From contig JASXTE010000009.1 in the NCBI GenBank assembly GCA_030280995.1, positions 33,705,501 through 33,769,500 of the forward strand: a stretch of 64,000 nt of DNA. Reading direction: 5' to 3'. The translations under genes were made by a program, and so were the position numbers. Positions 1-10,961 of the stretch are shown piece after piece; position 1 is the stretch's first letter, and the number at the start of each line of letters is the position of its first letter. The notes beneath the pieces are model-generated. The model did no database searches and was not told the origin of the DNA. It saw only the letters and a program-made list of their open reading frames with translations. This DNA is from Hemileia vastatrix (Eukaryota; Basidiomycota; Pucciniomycetes; Pucciniales; Zaghouaniaceae).

Positions 1-376
1 AGTTTTCTAAATATTTTATTCATGAAATGTTAAGCCAAAAATCTACAAAATATGGGCAAAGGAAGACCAAGGCTCACAGATTTTGGAAGAGAAATATACC
101 AAAAATAAAGAGCAGATAATGAAAGAAGAAAGTCACGACCTATAATAATGATTCCCAGTGGTACTGAAAAACAAGTAAAATGATAAACATAAAAATTTTG
201 AACCAATATAGTTTCTTTTAAAGAAAAGAAATGGCAAGCTATTTCTAGCATGTAAAACTGTAGGGGAGTTGCACAAATTTACCAGGAAGGATTCCCTTGC
301 AGCTTAAGCTCAAGACAAGGGTGGTCATCAGAATTTTATTGGCGGCAGGATCTAAAATAGTGCCCAACACTGACAA
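1..376. other. Unassigned sequence, possible LTR terminus
   Basis: No gene recognised. The only structural hint is that, read on the minus strand, the block starts TGTCAGTGTTGGGCACT, which would suit the 5' end of an LTR (TG start, similar to the TGTCAG start of element A). No second copy or target duplication can be seen, so this is a guess. By position it lies inside the PIF1 transposon. Confidence 0.25.
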
Positions 377-389
377 CATGCTGTTAATG

Positions 390-409
390 AACAATCGCTA
401 GCGATTGTT
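390..409. repeat. Perfect 20 bp palindrome
   Basis: AACAATCGCTAGCGATTGTT is its own reverse complement. A TTGTTAAC stretch and then a G-rich purine tract follow at once. A comparable palindrome next to a G-rich tract occurs at the same relative place in PIF2 (near 40439), so it is probably part of the PIF element design rather than chance. Confidence 0.7.
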
Positions 410-419
410 TGTTAACAAA

Positions 420-712
420 GAGGGGGGGGGTAGAGGCAGATTAAGGGGAGGGGACCTAAAAGGGGGGAAGGGGGGTTTGAGGCGGCTAAAGAGAGGAGAA
501 GGGTGGAGGGGGGAGGAACCTAAAGAGAGGGGAAGGGGGGTCATGAGGCACCTAAAGAGGGGGGGAAATGGGTATTTGGGACAGGTAAAGAGGGTGAAAT
601 AAGGGGGACTTGAGGAAGGTAAAGAGAGGGGAGAAGGAGTGACTTGAGGCAGGTAAAGAGAGAGGAAAAGGGGTGAAATGAGGCAGCTAAAGAGGGTGAA
701 GGAGAGAAAAAA
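420..712. repeat. G-rich purine minisatellite
   Basis: About eight degenerate copies of a 30-45 bp unit built around GAGGCAGCTAAAGAGAG followed by GGGGAAGGGG-type runs. One strand is almost pure purine, with many G runs of three or more (G-quadruplex or triplex potential). Open frames here, and in the A-rich array that follows, are by-products of the repeat and are not called as genes. Confidence 0.75.
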
Positions 713-807
713 AAAAGAGAAAAAAGAGAAAAAAACAAAATTAGTCTAACCTTGAAAATAAATAAAAAAAAAGGACTTACAAAAAAAAAAGAAGAAAAAA
801 AGAAAAA

Positions 808-1392
808 AAAACAAAAAAAACAACAAAAAACAACAAAAAAACAACAAAAAAACAACAAAAAACAACAAAAAAACAACAAAAAACAACAAAAAAACAACAA
901 AAAACAACAAAAAAACAACAAAAAAACAACAAAAAAACAACAAAAAAACAACAAAAAAACAACAAAAAAACAACAAAAAAACAACAAAAAAACAACAAAA
1001 AAACAACAAAAAAACAACAAAAAAACAACAAAAAAACAACAAAAAAACAACAAAAAAACAACAAAAAAACAACAAAAAAACAACAAAAAAACAACAAAAA
1101 AACAACAAAAAAACAACAAAAAAACAACAAAAAAACAACAAAAAAACAACAAAAAAACAACAAAAAAACAACAAAAAAACAACAAAAAAACAACAAAAAA
1201 ACAACAAAAAAACAACAAAAAAACAACAAAAAAACAACAAAAAAACAACAAAAAAACAACAAAAAAACAACAAAAAAACAACAAAAAAACAACAAAAAAA
1301 CAACAAAAAAACAACAAAAAAACAACAAAAAAACAACAAAAAACAACAAAAAAAAACAAAAAAAAACAAAAAAACAACAAAAAAAAACAAAA
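808..1392. repeat. 11 bp A-tract microsatellite array
   Basis: About 45-50 copies of CAACAAAAAAA; the phase moves one base per ten, so the period is 11 bp. Each unit carries an A7 tract, so A-tracts recur close to the DNA helical repeat. All frames stay open through the array only because the unit contains no stop codon. Confidence 0.9.
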
Positions 1393-1729
1393 TAAAGCAA
1401 AATAAAAAAATTCATGATTAGCAAATAAAAAACAATAAAAAAGAAAAAAAAAGACTTACCTGGTGAGATGAGTTGAGAAAATAAAAGTAACCAAAATATT
1501 TGAGTGATGTTTTAGGAGAGGATGAAAAGGATATGAGTGATTTATGAAAAAAAAAATCACTGAAAAAATATGTGATTTCATGTTGAGCTGGTGAAAGAAA
1601 ACCAATGAGCCATCCAAAAAAAAGATATTCACTGTAAATTCAAAAAAAAATCAATATGCAACAAACCAAAATACCAAACCAAGTGAATAAAGTACACAAA
1701 GAGGACATTTGGAGAGTACAAAAAATAAT

Positions 1730-2993
1730 TTAAAAGGGTGGTGAAGAGAAATGTTGGAGAGAAATAGGCATAATGACAGAGTGTATGCCAGTTGAATGAA
1801 TGTTTTGTGATTCAAGGGAGGGGAGAGCCAGTGCTGGTTCAGGATCCTCTTCTTCATAAAGATCATTCCACTCATCCTTTAAATCAGCTAGGATATTATG
1901 GAGTATAATGCAAGTCATGATACAATGATTTTCAGTTTTGATATCCATTTTTTTTTTGAAATTGGATTCTGAGCTCCCAAAGACTAGAAAATCGTCCCTT
2001 TAAAATACCTATAGCATGTTCAATTTGTACTCTTGATTGGGCAAGGTGATAATTAAAGGCAGTTTTGGGGTCACTTTCTAAACTTGCACCACAGAAAGCA
2101 GGTATAATGTACTTTCCACTTGCATATGCTGAGTCTGCAAGGAGGTACTGAGATTTGTCAAAGTATGAGTCAGGGGTTTGAGAAATCCTCATTCTTTGGA
2201 AGACAGAAGAGTCATGAAATGAGCCAGGGCAGCCACTATGAAAAGCAATAAATTTTTTATTGACATCACTTACAAGTTTAACAGTAATAGAGTATCTAGA
2301 AAGAAGATAAAAAGTTAGTTTATGAAGGATGAGAAAATGGAGAAGATTTTGAAGAAACCTTTTTTTGAGATCAAAATAATGGTTGCCATCATGAGCAGGC
2401 TTTTGACTAAAAGGTATAGTTGTTCCATCAACAAATCCTACACAGCCAGGGAAACCTTCAGCTTGCATTACTTGAGAGGATTCAAGTTGCTGTTCTGGAG
2501 TTGGCCAAGAAAGTGTTTGAGACTTGAGGGAAAGGATAGCAATCATAAAGCACTTGGTGTATAATATCACGGTACCATATCCTATGCTAAAGAGATTATC
2601 CAAATGTCTTACAGCAGCACCGTTTCCATTTGAGCCAAAGCAACATAGTGCAACAGCAAGTTGGATGGCAGGATTACACTGTTTGTTATGGGAATTGTTA
2701 TGAAAGATAGGATGATTGAAGATGAGTTGATAAAGTTTGAAGAAAGAATCAGGAGAAGTTCTAAAAGGTTGGGTGAAGTTTAAATGAGGAATGTTGAGAA
2801 TGGAGGGCAGATCATATCGGTGATCATGATAAAGATTTGGCCCCCTGGTGATGATGTAACGCTTTTTGGAAAGAAAACACATATAAGCTAAAGCATCTTT
2901 CAAATCAGAGTCAGATTTATAGTAAAGAACTAAAATAAAAGTAATAGCATTCATTGTTGAGTGAAGTAGCTTCCTAGGAGAGAGGTGTTTCAT
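1730..2993 (-). pseudogene. PIF/Harbinger transposase (DDE_Tnp_4), frameshifted
   Basis: HARBI1/PIF-type nuclease that would cut and join transposon ends in the nucleus. DDE signatures are visible in order: GFVDGTTIPF (first Asp), LLADSAYASGKY (second Asp) and RVQIEHAIGILKGRF (Glu). A 63 bp intron (2296-2358, donor GTTTCT, acceptor TTTCTAG) splits KKR from YSI. Because it is a multiple of three without stops, the frame reads straight through it. The PIF2 copy has an intron at the same codon. After QFQKK the frame breaks in an A9 run (about 1950-1958) and the C-terminal part (TCIILHNILADLKDEW) continues in another frame, so a one-base homopolymer slip has probably inactivated it. It is 5' bounded by the insertion of gypsy element A, 43 bp upstream of its start. 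Confidence 0.85.
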
Positions 2994-3035
2994 TGTTGCT
3001 GGTGGAAGGGTTATGTGATGAGGGAAGTGGGAATT

Positions 3036-3841
3036 TGTCAGCCAGGCTACTAGACTTACCCAGTGAAATAATTAATTATTTACTGGATGAAGCCGCACCT
3101 TATCATTTTAATTATTTAATTATAAATTAGTTACATTAAAATTACTTATAATAAATTAACTAATTACAGAATGATAAAATTAAATGAATAATTAAAATTA
3201 AATATAAAATTGTCCCTTATATTTTTTCTCTAACACCGTGCTCATTTGACAGGTTGGAAGAAATAAAGATTTATATTAAAAAATAGATTTTAAATTAAAA
3301 TAAGATTTTAATATTCAAATAATATTAAATATATACAAAAATTCAAATTTCTTATTTAGAATTGACTTCTACAGTAAATATTAAATAAATTGATGTATTT
3401 CTGACATACTCTGTAAATACATCTTTTTGACACCTTCTTTTTAGAACAACTTTATTATTTGAAAATACTCCTTCTGGAATATTCTTTTTCTCTCTCTCTC
3501 ATACTACCGTTTTCAGAATTTGATTGCCGTGCTTTGTCTCTCCTTTGCCTATATAAGGCCTCTCTTTTGGTTGTTTTTTATTCATTCCTTTACCAACTTA
3601 CATTATTTTATTACAATTACAAACATCAAACTTATTCTTATATCTTATAAAATTAGTATTTACAATAACATAACTCTGATCTATAAACTATATCAATATT
3701 TTAAATCTACCTCTTTTATTTGAGTAATTAAATCATTTTGATAAATTAATACGTACCACTTGTTGAGAATCCATTATAATCCGTAAAATCCTCGTAGAAA
3801 CCCCGTACCCAAATCTTCTAGACCAAAAGTGTACCTTGACA
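3036..3841 (+). repeat. Element A 5' LTR
   Basis: 806 bp, TG...CA ends. It contains a TATA box (TATATAAGG at 3550) in the short GC-richer part, so transcription should start about 30 bp further on. It matches the 3' LTR almost throughout but carries an extra AAATTAAAATAAGATTTT-like stretch near 3290-3310. No TGG-type tRNA primer-binding site follows it directly; the first bases after the LTR are ATTGAGGGCTTTCC. Confidence 0.93.
3550..3558 (+). promoter_or_regulatory. TATA box of element A LTR
   Basis: TATATAAGG within GCCTATATAAGGCCTC; the same sequence is at 11458 in the 3' LTR. Likely core promoter of the retrotransposon RNA. Confidence 0.6.
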
Positions 3842-4126
3842 ATTGAGGGCTTTCCGAATTATAAACGGCGCAACGTTAATTGAGGCGTAATCAAAGGGAC
3901 CATTGGTGTACAAGTACCTGTAAAGGACGAGAGAGGCAAGAAAATGAAGAACTTCATACGTCACGTGACAAAAGTTTTTGCTGCAAACGGGAATCAAACC
4001 GTGCTCCAAAACTTAGGTTCATATACTGACTAAATGTCGTATATATCGTGGTAATTATTTATATTACTATTTGTGGGTTACTCTTCACTCTTCATTTGCT
4101 ACATATTTACTTTTACTCAGCACTCT

Positions 4127-4892
4127 GTAAGTGGCATTAATTTGCTCATTTTACAGGGGGAGGTGTCTGGTAATTTGGAATTTATTTTTATTATTATATT
4201 TTTTTTTATTTTTCCTGGTTGACCATAATAGAGCAATAAGTGTTCTTAGTCCCAGAAGTAATAAAATAATTATATTTTAATATTAATTATTATAATTTTT
4301 CAGTTGACATTTGTCCTGATTAATTTAAATTTTAATTGTTCCAGTTGACAAATTGTCCTGAAAATAATATTTTTTTTAATTAATATATAATAAATATTTA
4401 ATTACTTCAGTTGACTTTAAGTCATGGCAATTCAATAAATATTTTAATTAATAAAACTCACATTTAATTATTTCAGTTGACATTAAGTCCTGGTAATAAA
4501 GTGATCAAGCTTAATAAAATTTTGAAATAAAAATTTATATTTAATTACTTCAGTTGACATTAAGTCCTGGTAGTTAAGTTATCAGTTTAATAAAATTTTG
4601 TTAAATTAATAAAGTTTCATATTTGATTACTTCAGTTGACAATAAGTCCTGATAATAAATTAGTTGATTTAAATCCTGAAAATAAATAATTAAAAATTAT
4701 TAATAAAAATTCTAATTTATTTCTACAGTTGATTATATTATAATCCTGGTTTTAAATTTTTTTTTCTAATAATAAATTAATTTTATTTAAGTTTATTTTT
4801 ATCCTGAAAGAGATTTTTTTTATTTATTTAATTTTTTTTAAAAATCAAAAATAAAGACTAATTAATCTTATTGTCTCTTTTCTTCATTTCAG
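4127..4892 (+). other. Possible leader intron of element A
   Basis: A strong donor (GTAAGT at 4127) lies upstream of the hairpin array, and a pyrimidine-rich acceptor (CTTCATTTCAG ending 4892) lies 12 bp before the gag ATG. If used, splicing would remove the whole hairpin array and leave a short 5' leader. This is sequence-signal inference only; no transcript data are available. Confidence 0.35.
4215..4750 (+). repeat. Array of nine bulged hairpin motifs in leader
   Basis: A motif CAG-TT-GAC-loop-GTC-CTG recurs at about 4215, 4301, 4342, 4408, 4474, 4551, 4633, 4661 and 4726. CAG can pair with CTG and GAC with GTC, leaving a two-base TT bulge. Two copies change both sides together (GAT...ATC at 4661 and 4726), and the first uses CTGG/CCAG outside. 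The spacers are very AT-rich and of uneven length (28-86 bp). The array sits in the untranslated leader, between the 5' LTR and gag. Confidence 0.65.
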
Positions 4893-4904
4893 TAGAATCT
4901 TAAA

Positions 4905-5930
4905 ATGACTGACCAAAGTGGTTCTGCTGCATGTGAAGAAGAACTAGACTTAATTGATTATGATGAGCCTACTTATGTAAGTTCTCCTTTAACAAGAAGA
5001 ATTTCTCAAACTAATAAATCCTTTCCCCAAACAGGATGTAGAGATGGAAGAAGTAGAAATTCTAGTGGACACAACTCAGGATCAGAAGCCTATGATAAAA
5101 CCACCAGAAGAGCTTCCAAAAGGCTTCAGGATAAAAAAGATGCCATTGTCTCAGCAGGTAAAGAATCTGTCTACTCACATAAAGGAGTTAAGGACAGAAA
5201 GCTTGAGACTAAAGGTAAGGGTAGATGCTTTGGAAGAAAAGGTGAGAAGAACAGATACTTTTCTCCAAGAGAAGAAGAAATCTCTTCCTCCCAGGAATCA
5301 AAAACAATTGGCTCCCCAGTCCCAAGAGAAGGTGGAAGTGTCCAAGTGGCAGTGGGACTGGCTAAACACTCAGTGGGACTACCTGGCTCAAAACCAGCAT
5401 CAGTTACCTCAGGCAGGTCCATCAAGGCCCAACCAGGTCAACCCCACTCCTCCCCACCCTTATCAAGGAGGCAAAAGAAAAAGGAAGCCCAATATGGTGA
5501 TACCCAGAAAACCCTGGTACGTCCCTCTATTGATTCTCAAGTGCCTTTTCTTGTGGCTGACTCTGTTCCTTCAGGTAAATCAGGAAGGGAGGATGAAACC
5601 TTGAGACCTATAGAGGCTGGGAGTAGTAGAAAAATCACTCATGTATCAAATCCTTTACTTTTAATTGCTACCTCAATGATTAATCCTGATATGGCTGTGA
5701 TTGATGAAACTCTTGACCCTGAGTTCTATGAGAGTCTGGAAAGTTACTCAGTTTCCTTATTGAGAAACACTCCAGATGTAGCAAGAATTAATGATGAGCA
5801 CTTGAGAGATATTATTGCCAAGCAAAATCATATAATGAACAATATGCAATTGACTCAGAGATATAATAGTTTGTTAACTTATCAGGGTTATCAAGCATTA
5901 AGAAGTGAATCACAGAGAGTCTATGATTAA
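4905..5930 (+). CDS. Element A gag N-terminal region, ends at in-frame TAA
   Basis: 341 codons from the first ATG after the acceptor-like site. No zinc finger; the first part is acidic and the middle is Ser/Lys/Arg-rich low complexity. The C-terminal stretch (from about residue 225: SRKITHVSNPLLL, then helical sequence) looks like structural gag. The stop TAA (5928-5930) is followed in the same frame by the rest of gag and pol without a shift. Either the stop is a mutation or translation passes it by readthrough. A second open frame (5044-5604, 186 codons) overlaps the low-complexity middle part and encodes a clear heptad-repeat coiled coil, which the annotated frame does not. A pair of compensating frameshifts in gag is one explanation. 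Confidence 0.6.
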   Translation: MTDQSGSAACEEELDLIDYDEPTYVSSPLTRRISQTNKSFPQTGCRDGRSRNSSGHNSGSEAYDKTTRRASKRLQDKKDAIVSAGKESVYSHKGVKDRKLETKGKGRCFGRKGEKNRYFSPREEEISSSQESKTIGSPVPREGGSVQVAVGLAKHSVGLPGSKPASVTSGRSIKAQPGQPHSSPPLSRRQKKKEAQYGDTQKTLVRPSIDSQVPFLVADSVPSGKSGREDETLRPIEAGSSRKITHVSNPLLLIATSMINPDMAVIDETLDPEFYESLESYSVSLLRNTPDVARINDEHLRDIIAKQNHIMNNMQLTQRYNSLLTYQGYQALRSESQRVYD

Positions 5931-8900
5931 TTGTCTCATTACAAAGCAACCCATGAAAAGAAAGTTGCTTTATGGCAAAATATAAAAAATGATTTGTCTA
6001 AATTAAAAGATACTGTATCTGCCTGTTGCCAGGAGGTAGAGATAGATAAGATAAATCTGAAAAGATTGAATGACCATTTGTCATCTTTTCAAAATAAAAA
6101 TCAATTATCTTTTGCAACTATAAATGAGAGTTTATCTAGTCTTCCAAGAATGAAAACAAGACTAACAACCATTGAAGAAAAATTGAACTCATTGTTAAAT
6201 GACCAAAAATATTCTGACATTTCTATGAAGGAACATATAGTGCAGGATGCTCAAATAGTACCTGTGGCTAGTTCATCTAAAGTAAAAATAGCTCCTGAAA
6301 TACCTGTTGATAACACTGAGTCTCCATCAAAAACTGATGACGCACCAGGATCTGCAACAGAAGGATTAAACAATGAGATTTCAGCCCAATTAAAGAAATT
6401 ACAGCTGCTTCTTACTCAGAAACAAGCTAGTACTAAGGAGACTCCTTCAAATCAAAAGAATTGGCCAAAACTTGACCAGTACCCAACATTTGATGGTGAT
6501 TCTTCCTCTGATTGGCAACAATTTATTTGCAGAATTGATAACTTAAAAAATTCTTACAAACTCCCAGATGAGGAAATTGTGTCCAAGTTAATTTCTTTGT
6601 TCACTAATGTTGCCCTGATGTGGTATGAATCTGTTCTCCTGGATGGGAATGACTACTCATGGGAGGATTGGAAGAAATTAATTAAAGCACAATTTGGTGG
6701 CTCTAAGTTCAGAATGGCTCAACAAAGGCAGTATGAGGAAACTAGATATAGCTCTTCTACTGATAGACCTATTGAGTTTTTAATGAAACTTGTAAAAATC
6801 TTAAGGGCAATGGACCCAAATATGGAGTTTGATTTATGGAAGGACAGAATCCTCTATAAATTACCAATGTCTCTGAGAGACTTGATAGTGGCTAGGACTG
6901 AGTTCTCCAAAGAACCCTCTTCTTTCATTAATACTTGCAATGAGATACTTCTAAACAGTAAGTATGATGCCAGAAGATTCATTCCTAGGACCCCTTTGGA
7001 GAAACCCTCCACTTACCAACAGAAACCTCTGGAAAAGGTTGGTAAACCTTCTTCCCCTGTTGCACCAAAGAAGTATGCAACAAACACTTGCTTCAAGTGC
7101 AACAAGCCTTGGCAGAAAGGCCATGTTTGTGACAAGAAGATAAATCTTGTAGAACAAACAGAGGAACATGCTGATGACACAGTGGTACTGGATGATACTT
7201 CAAGTGATTGTGCCAGCAATATTTCATATGAATCTCAACAGGAAATCTTGATGCTGGAAGAGGATATCCATTATTTAAATACCATTGACATTGATAATAA
7301 TGATTTATCTACAGTTGAAGATGCTGAGATCATTAAGAACATTGAGGATAGCTCAATTATTATTGCCCCTCTTAAGACACCAGTCTTGATCAATGGAACC
7401 AGCATTGAAGTTGTTCTAGATTCTGGAGCTGGAGGAAGTGTAGTATCTGAAAGAGCACTTGCTTCAGTAGATCAAGACTATAAATCTAAACTGATGCCTA
7501 TCATTTCTGAAAATTGGAGAGGGTATGGCTCTGTTTTGTCCCCCATTGGGAAATACAAAGCCACAGTGTTTTTTAAATATAACCATGGTTTTGTAAGAGC
7601 TATTTGTGATTTTGTTGTCATGAAAAATGATAACTTGAGCAATTGGTTTATTGTAGGGAATGATATTTTAACCAAGTATGGCATAAAACTGGATCCTTCA
7701 AACCAATGTTTCACAATGGGGATGAATGGGAAGAGAAAATTTAAGATTTCCTCCCCTAAAAAATTAGTAAAACCAGAATTGAACACATGTAATTCTGTGG
7801 TTCAATATAAAGGAAGATCTAAAAAGGAAATGCATGCCCTTATGTCTGAAATTGACAATTCTTCTTTTGGAGAACAACTTTCTGGTGAGGATAAAGATTC
7901 CATCATTAACTTGATAAAATCTTTTCCTATGGCCTTTGCTCATGGGTCACATGAACTGGGATTAGTTAAAGAGGAAATGAAACTTTCATTGTCTTGCCCA
8001 TTAACTGATATACCACCTAGTTTAAAGAAGAAGCCTTATCCTGCTTCTCCCACAAAGAGAAAAGATATTGAAGACAATATATCTACCCTTTTAAAAATGA
8101 ATATTATTGAAAAGGTAGTTGAAACACCTAAATATTGTGTTATCTCACCTGTCCTAATTTCTTATGAGAAAGATAAAGCCAGGTTATGTGGTGATTATAG
8201 AGCACTAAACACTTATACTGTTGATGATATCTACCATTTACCTAGAATCAGCTCTATACATGCTACTTTACAGGGTGCTAAATATATCAGCTGTTTGGAT
8301 GGTAATAAAGGATATCACCAGGTACCTGTTGAGAAAAATTCTCAGAACTTTCTGATGATTGCCACTAAAATGGGTATTTATAAGTATATTAGGATGCCAT
8401 TTAACCCTAAAAATGCCCCTTTGGTGTTCCAAAAAGTAATGGATGACACATTCCATCAAGAGATAATTGAAGGATGGCTGATGGTTTATATTGATGATAT
8501 CATTATATTGTCAAAAACATTTGAGGACCATCTTAACCACCTGTGTAAAGTATTCCAGAAAATGGATGAAATAAATATGACACTTGCTTTGAAGAAATGT
8601 AAATTTGGTTTCCATTCCTTAAAAGTTCTTGGTCATGTTGTTTCAGGCTTACAGATATGTGTTGACCAGAACAAAGTGGCAGCGATACAACAGGTGAAGG
8701 CTCCTACAACAGTGAGAGAGCTCCAAAGTTTTTTGGGAATGTGTGGATACTATAGACATTATATTAAAAATTACAAAGTCATAGCTTTACCCCTTACCCA
8801 ATTAACTAGAAAGGATGTTGCTTTTGTCTGGCATAGTGAAAGACAAAGAGCCTTTGACACTATGAAACACTGTTTGATGTCAGCACCAATTCTTGCTTTA

Positions 8901-10928
8901 CCTGACTTTAATCAACCATTTGTTTTGTACACTGATGCCAGTTTCATTGGTCTTGGTGCTGCCCTCCATCAAAAACAAGTGATAAATGATAAAGTTTCAG
9001 AAGTAGTAATTTGTTATGTTTCAAGAACCTTGAGAAATAGTGAATTGAAATATGGTGCTACTCAATCAGAGTGTTTAGCTGTAGTATGGGCTCTAGAAAA
9101 GCTTCATTATTACCTAGATGACCAGAAATTTGAACTTGTCACTGACTGCAGTGCAGTTGAATCCCTTTTAAACTTGAAAACACCTAACAGACATATGTTC
9201 AGATGGCAGCTGGCTGTTCAAGAGTACAGAGGGAGAATGACAATTATTCATAGGGCTGGTATTGTTCACTCAAATGTGGATATGTTATCTAGGTTACCTT
9301 TGCCAAATAATGACTCTAATCCTGCGTATGATCCTGAGGACAAAATTATTCATATACATGGGTTATATGTGGTTGATATGGAGGAAGAGCTATTACAGCT
9401 TATTCTGGAATCATATGATAAGGAAACTGACTTGAAAAAGTTATGCACCATATTAAATGATCCAAAGAATGCTTCAATACAAGCATTAATTAAAACCCTT
9501 CCACCAAAGTACCAAAAAGCTTTGGAAAAAGGTAAATTTTCAATTGATGAAGGATATCTATATTATAGAAGAAAGTTGAGTAATGTTATTGTTATTCCTC
9601 CTTCTATGAAAGAAATCATCTTGAAAATTTGTCATGATGACATATTAGCTGGACATTTTGATCTTGACAAAACAATTATCAGAATTAAGAACACTGCTTC
9701 GTGGGCTAATATGTCTGAAGACACAAAATTATATGTTGAATCTTGTGATTCTTGCCAAAAATCAAAAAGATTAACTGGTAAAAGAGCAGGATTAATGCAA
9801 CATATTGAACCTCCTGATGCTCCATGGCAAATAATAAACATGTATTTTGTAACAGGATTACCTATTGCTGGTAAAGACAGTTATAACTCTTGTTGGGTTA
9901 TTGTGGACAGATTCACAAAAATTTGTAAATTTATCCCTACCCACAAGGATGTTTCCACTAAAGAATTAGATTTCTTATGATGGTCTCATATGTTTAATAC
10001 TGCTTGTTTTCCTAAAGCCATAATCTCTGACAGAGACCCTAAATTTACTTCTGAATTTTGGATGTCTCTGATGGATGTTTGTGGTTGTGATCTGAAACTT
10101 TCTACTGCCCATCACCCTCAGACTGATGGTTTAGCTGAAAGAATGATTCAGACTTTAGAGGACATGATAAGAAGATATTGTGCCTTTGGCCTTGAGTATA
10201 AAGATAATGACAGATTCACTCATGATTGGGTTACCTTACTTCCTGGGTTAGAATTTGCTTATAGTAGCACTGTTCATTCTGTTACTCAAAGAAAGCCTTT
10301 TGAGCTCTGGCTTGGATATGTTCCCAATACTCCTGCCCGAATTCTCAATAACAAAATACCTAAATTGGATATACATCCTGGTGTAAAATCTTTTCTTCAA
10401 ATGCAACAACTATGTAGAAATCATGCTCAAAAATGTATTGAAAAATCATTTGAATATGAGAAGAAAAGATGGGACAAATCCCATAAAGAATACACTTTTA
10501 AAAAGGGTGATGAAGTGTTGATTTCTACAGTCCACTTCAACTTACAAGGTAATAACAAATTGAAAGATCCATTTGTTGGTCCATTTGTTGTCAGAAGAAT
10601 GATTGGAGATAATGCAGTTGAACTTATTCTGTATTCCCCATATGACAGAAAACATCCTGTTTTTCCAATATTTCTTTTGAAACCTTACACATCCAATAGT
10701 GATTTATTTCCAAAAAGGAGGGGTAGACCAAAGAAAACCCCAAATGAAATCACTGAAACAGCAGAAATTGAAAAAATTCTAAATGACAGAATAGTCACTG
10801 CTGAAAAAGGTACAGAATACTTATTGAGATTCAAGAATAAATCATCTGAATATGATTCTTGGATACCTGGGAAGGAGATATCTAATCTTCCTACTCTACT
10901 AAAAAAGTATAAAAAGAAAAAATCATAG
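5931..10928 (+). pseudogene. Element A gag-pol polyprotein, one internal stop
   Basis: One frame of about 1665 codons, broken only by TGA at 9978-9980 inside integrase. Visible in order are a coiled-coil region and then a Retrotrans_gag capsid region (about 6470-6960). Next come a zinc-knuckle variant CFKCNKPWQKGHVC near 7090 and the protease motif VVLDSGAGGSVVS near 7410. RT follows (LDGNKGYHQ, then YIDDIIILS near 8490), then RNase H (YTDASFIGLGAALHQ near 8930). Integrase has an HHCC zinc region (HFDLDKT...CDSCQKSK). A chromodomain-like tail ends the frame (EIEKILNDRIV...YDSWIPGKEI). The first integrase catalytic Asp is Tyr (INMYFVTGLP where M-D-F is usual). The other two are kept (ISDRDPKF; the Glu in the TLEDMIR helix). 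The in-frame start shown is only the codon after the upstream stop. Confidence 0.88.
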
Positions 10929-10961
10929 CATTTTTTTTATTGTTTTTTTAGAGTGAGGGAG

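Noticed and set aside
752..1405. Long open frames through the A-rich array (Lys/Asn/Gln/Thr or Phe/Cys/Val repeats)
   Set aside because: Stop-free only because the 11 bp unit has no stop in any frame; no protein features.
3980..4040. tRNA-like sequence on the minus strand (GGTTTGATTCCCG B-box-like) in the element A leader
   Set aside because: The T-arm pairs only with an eight-base loop, no acceptor or anticodon stem fits, and no A box at the right distance; not called as tRNA.
4301..4750. Leader motifs of element A as micro-exons (CAG before, GT after)
   Set aside because: A GT follows the core in only about three of nine copies, whereas the paired arms are kept in most; hairpins explain it better.
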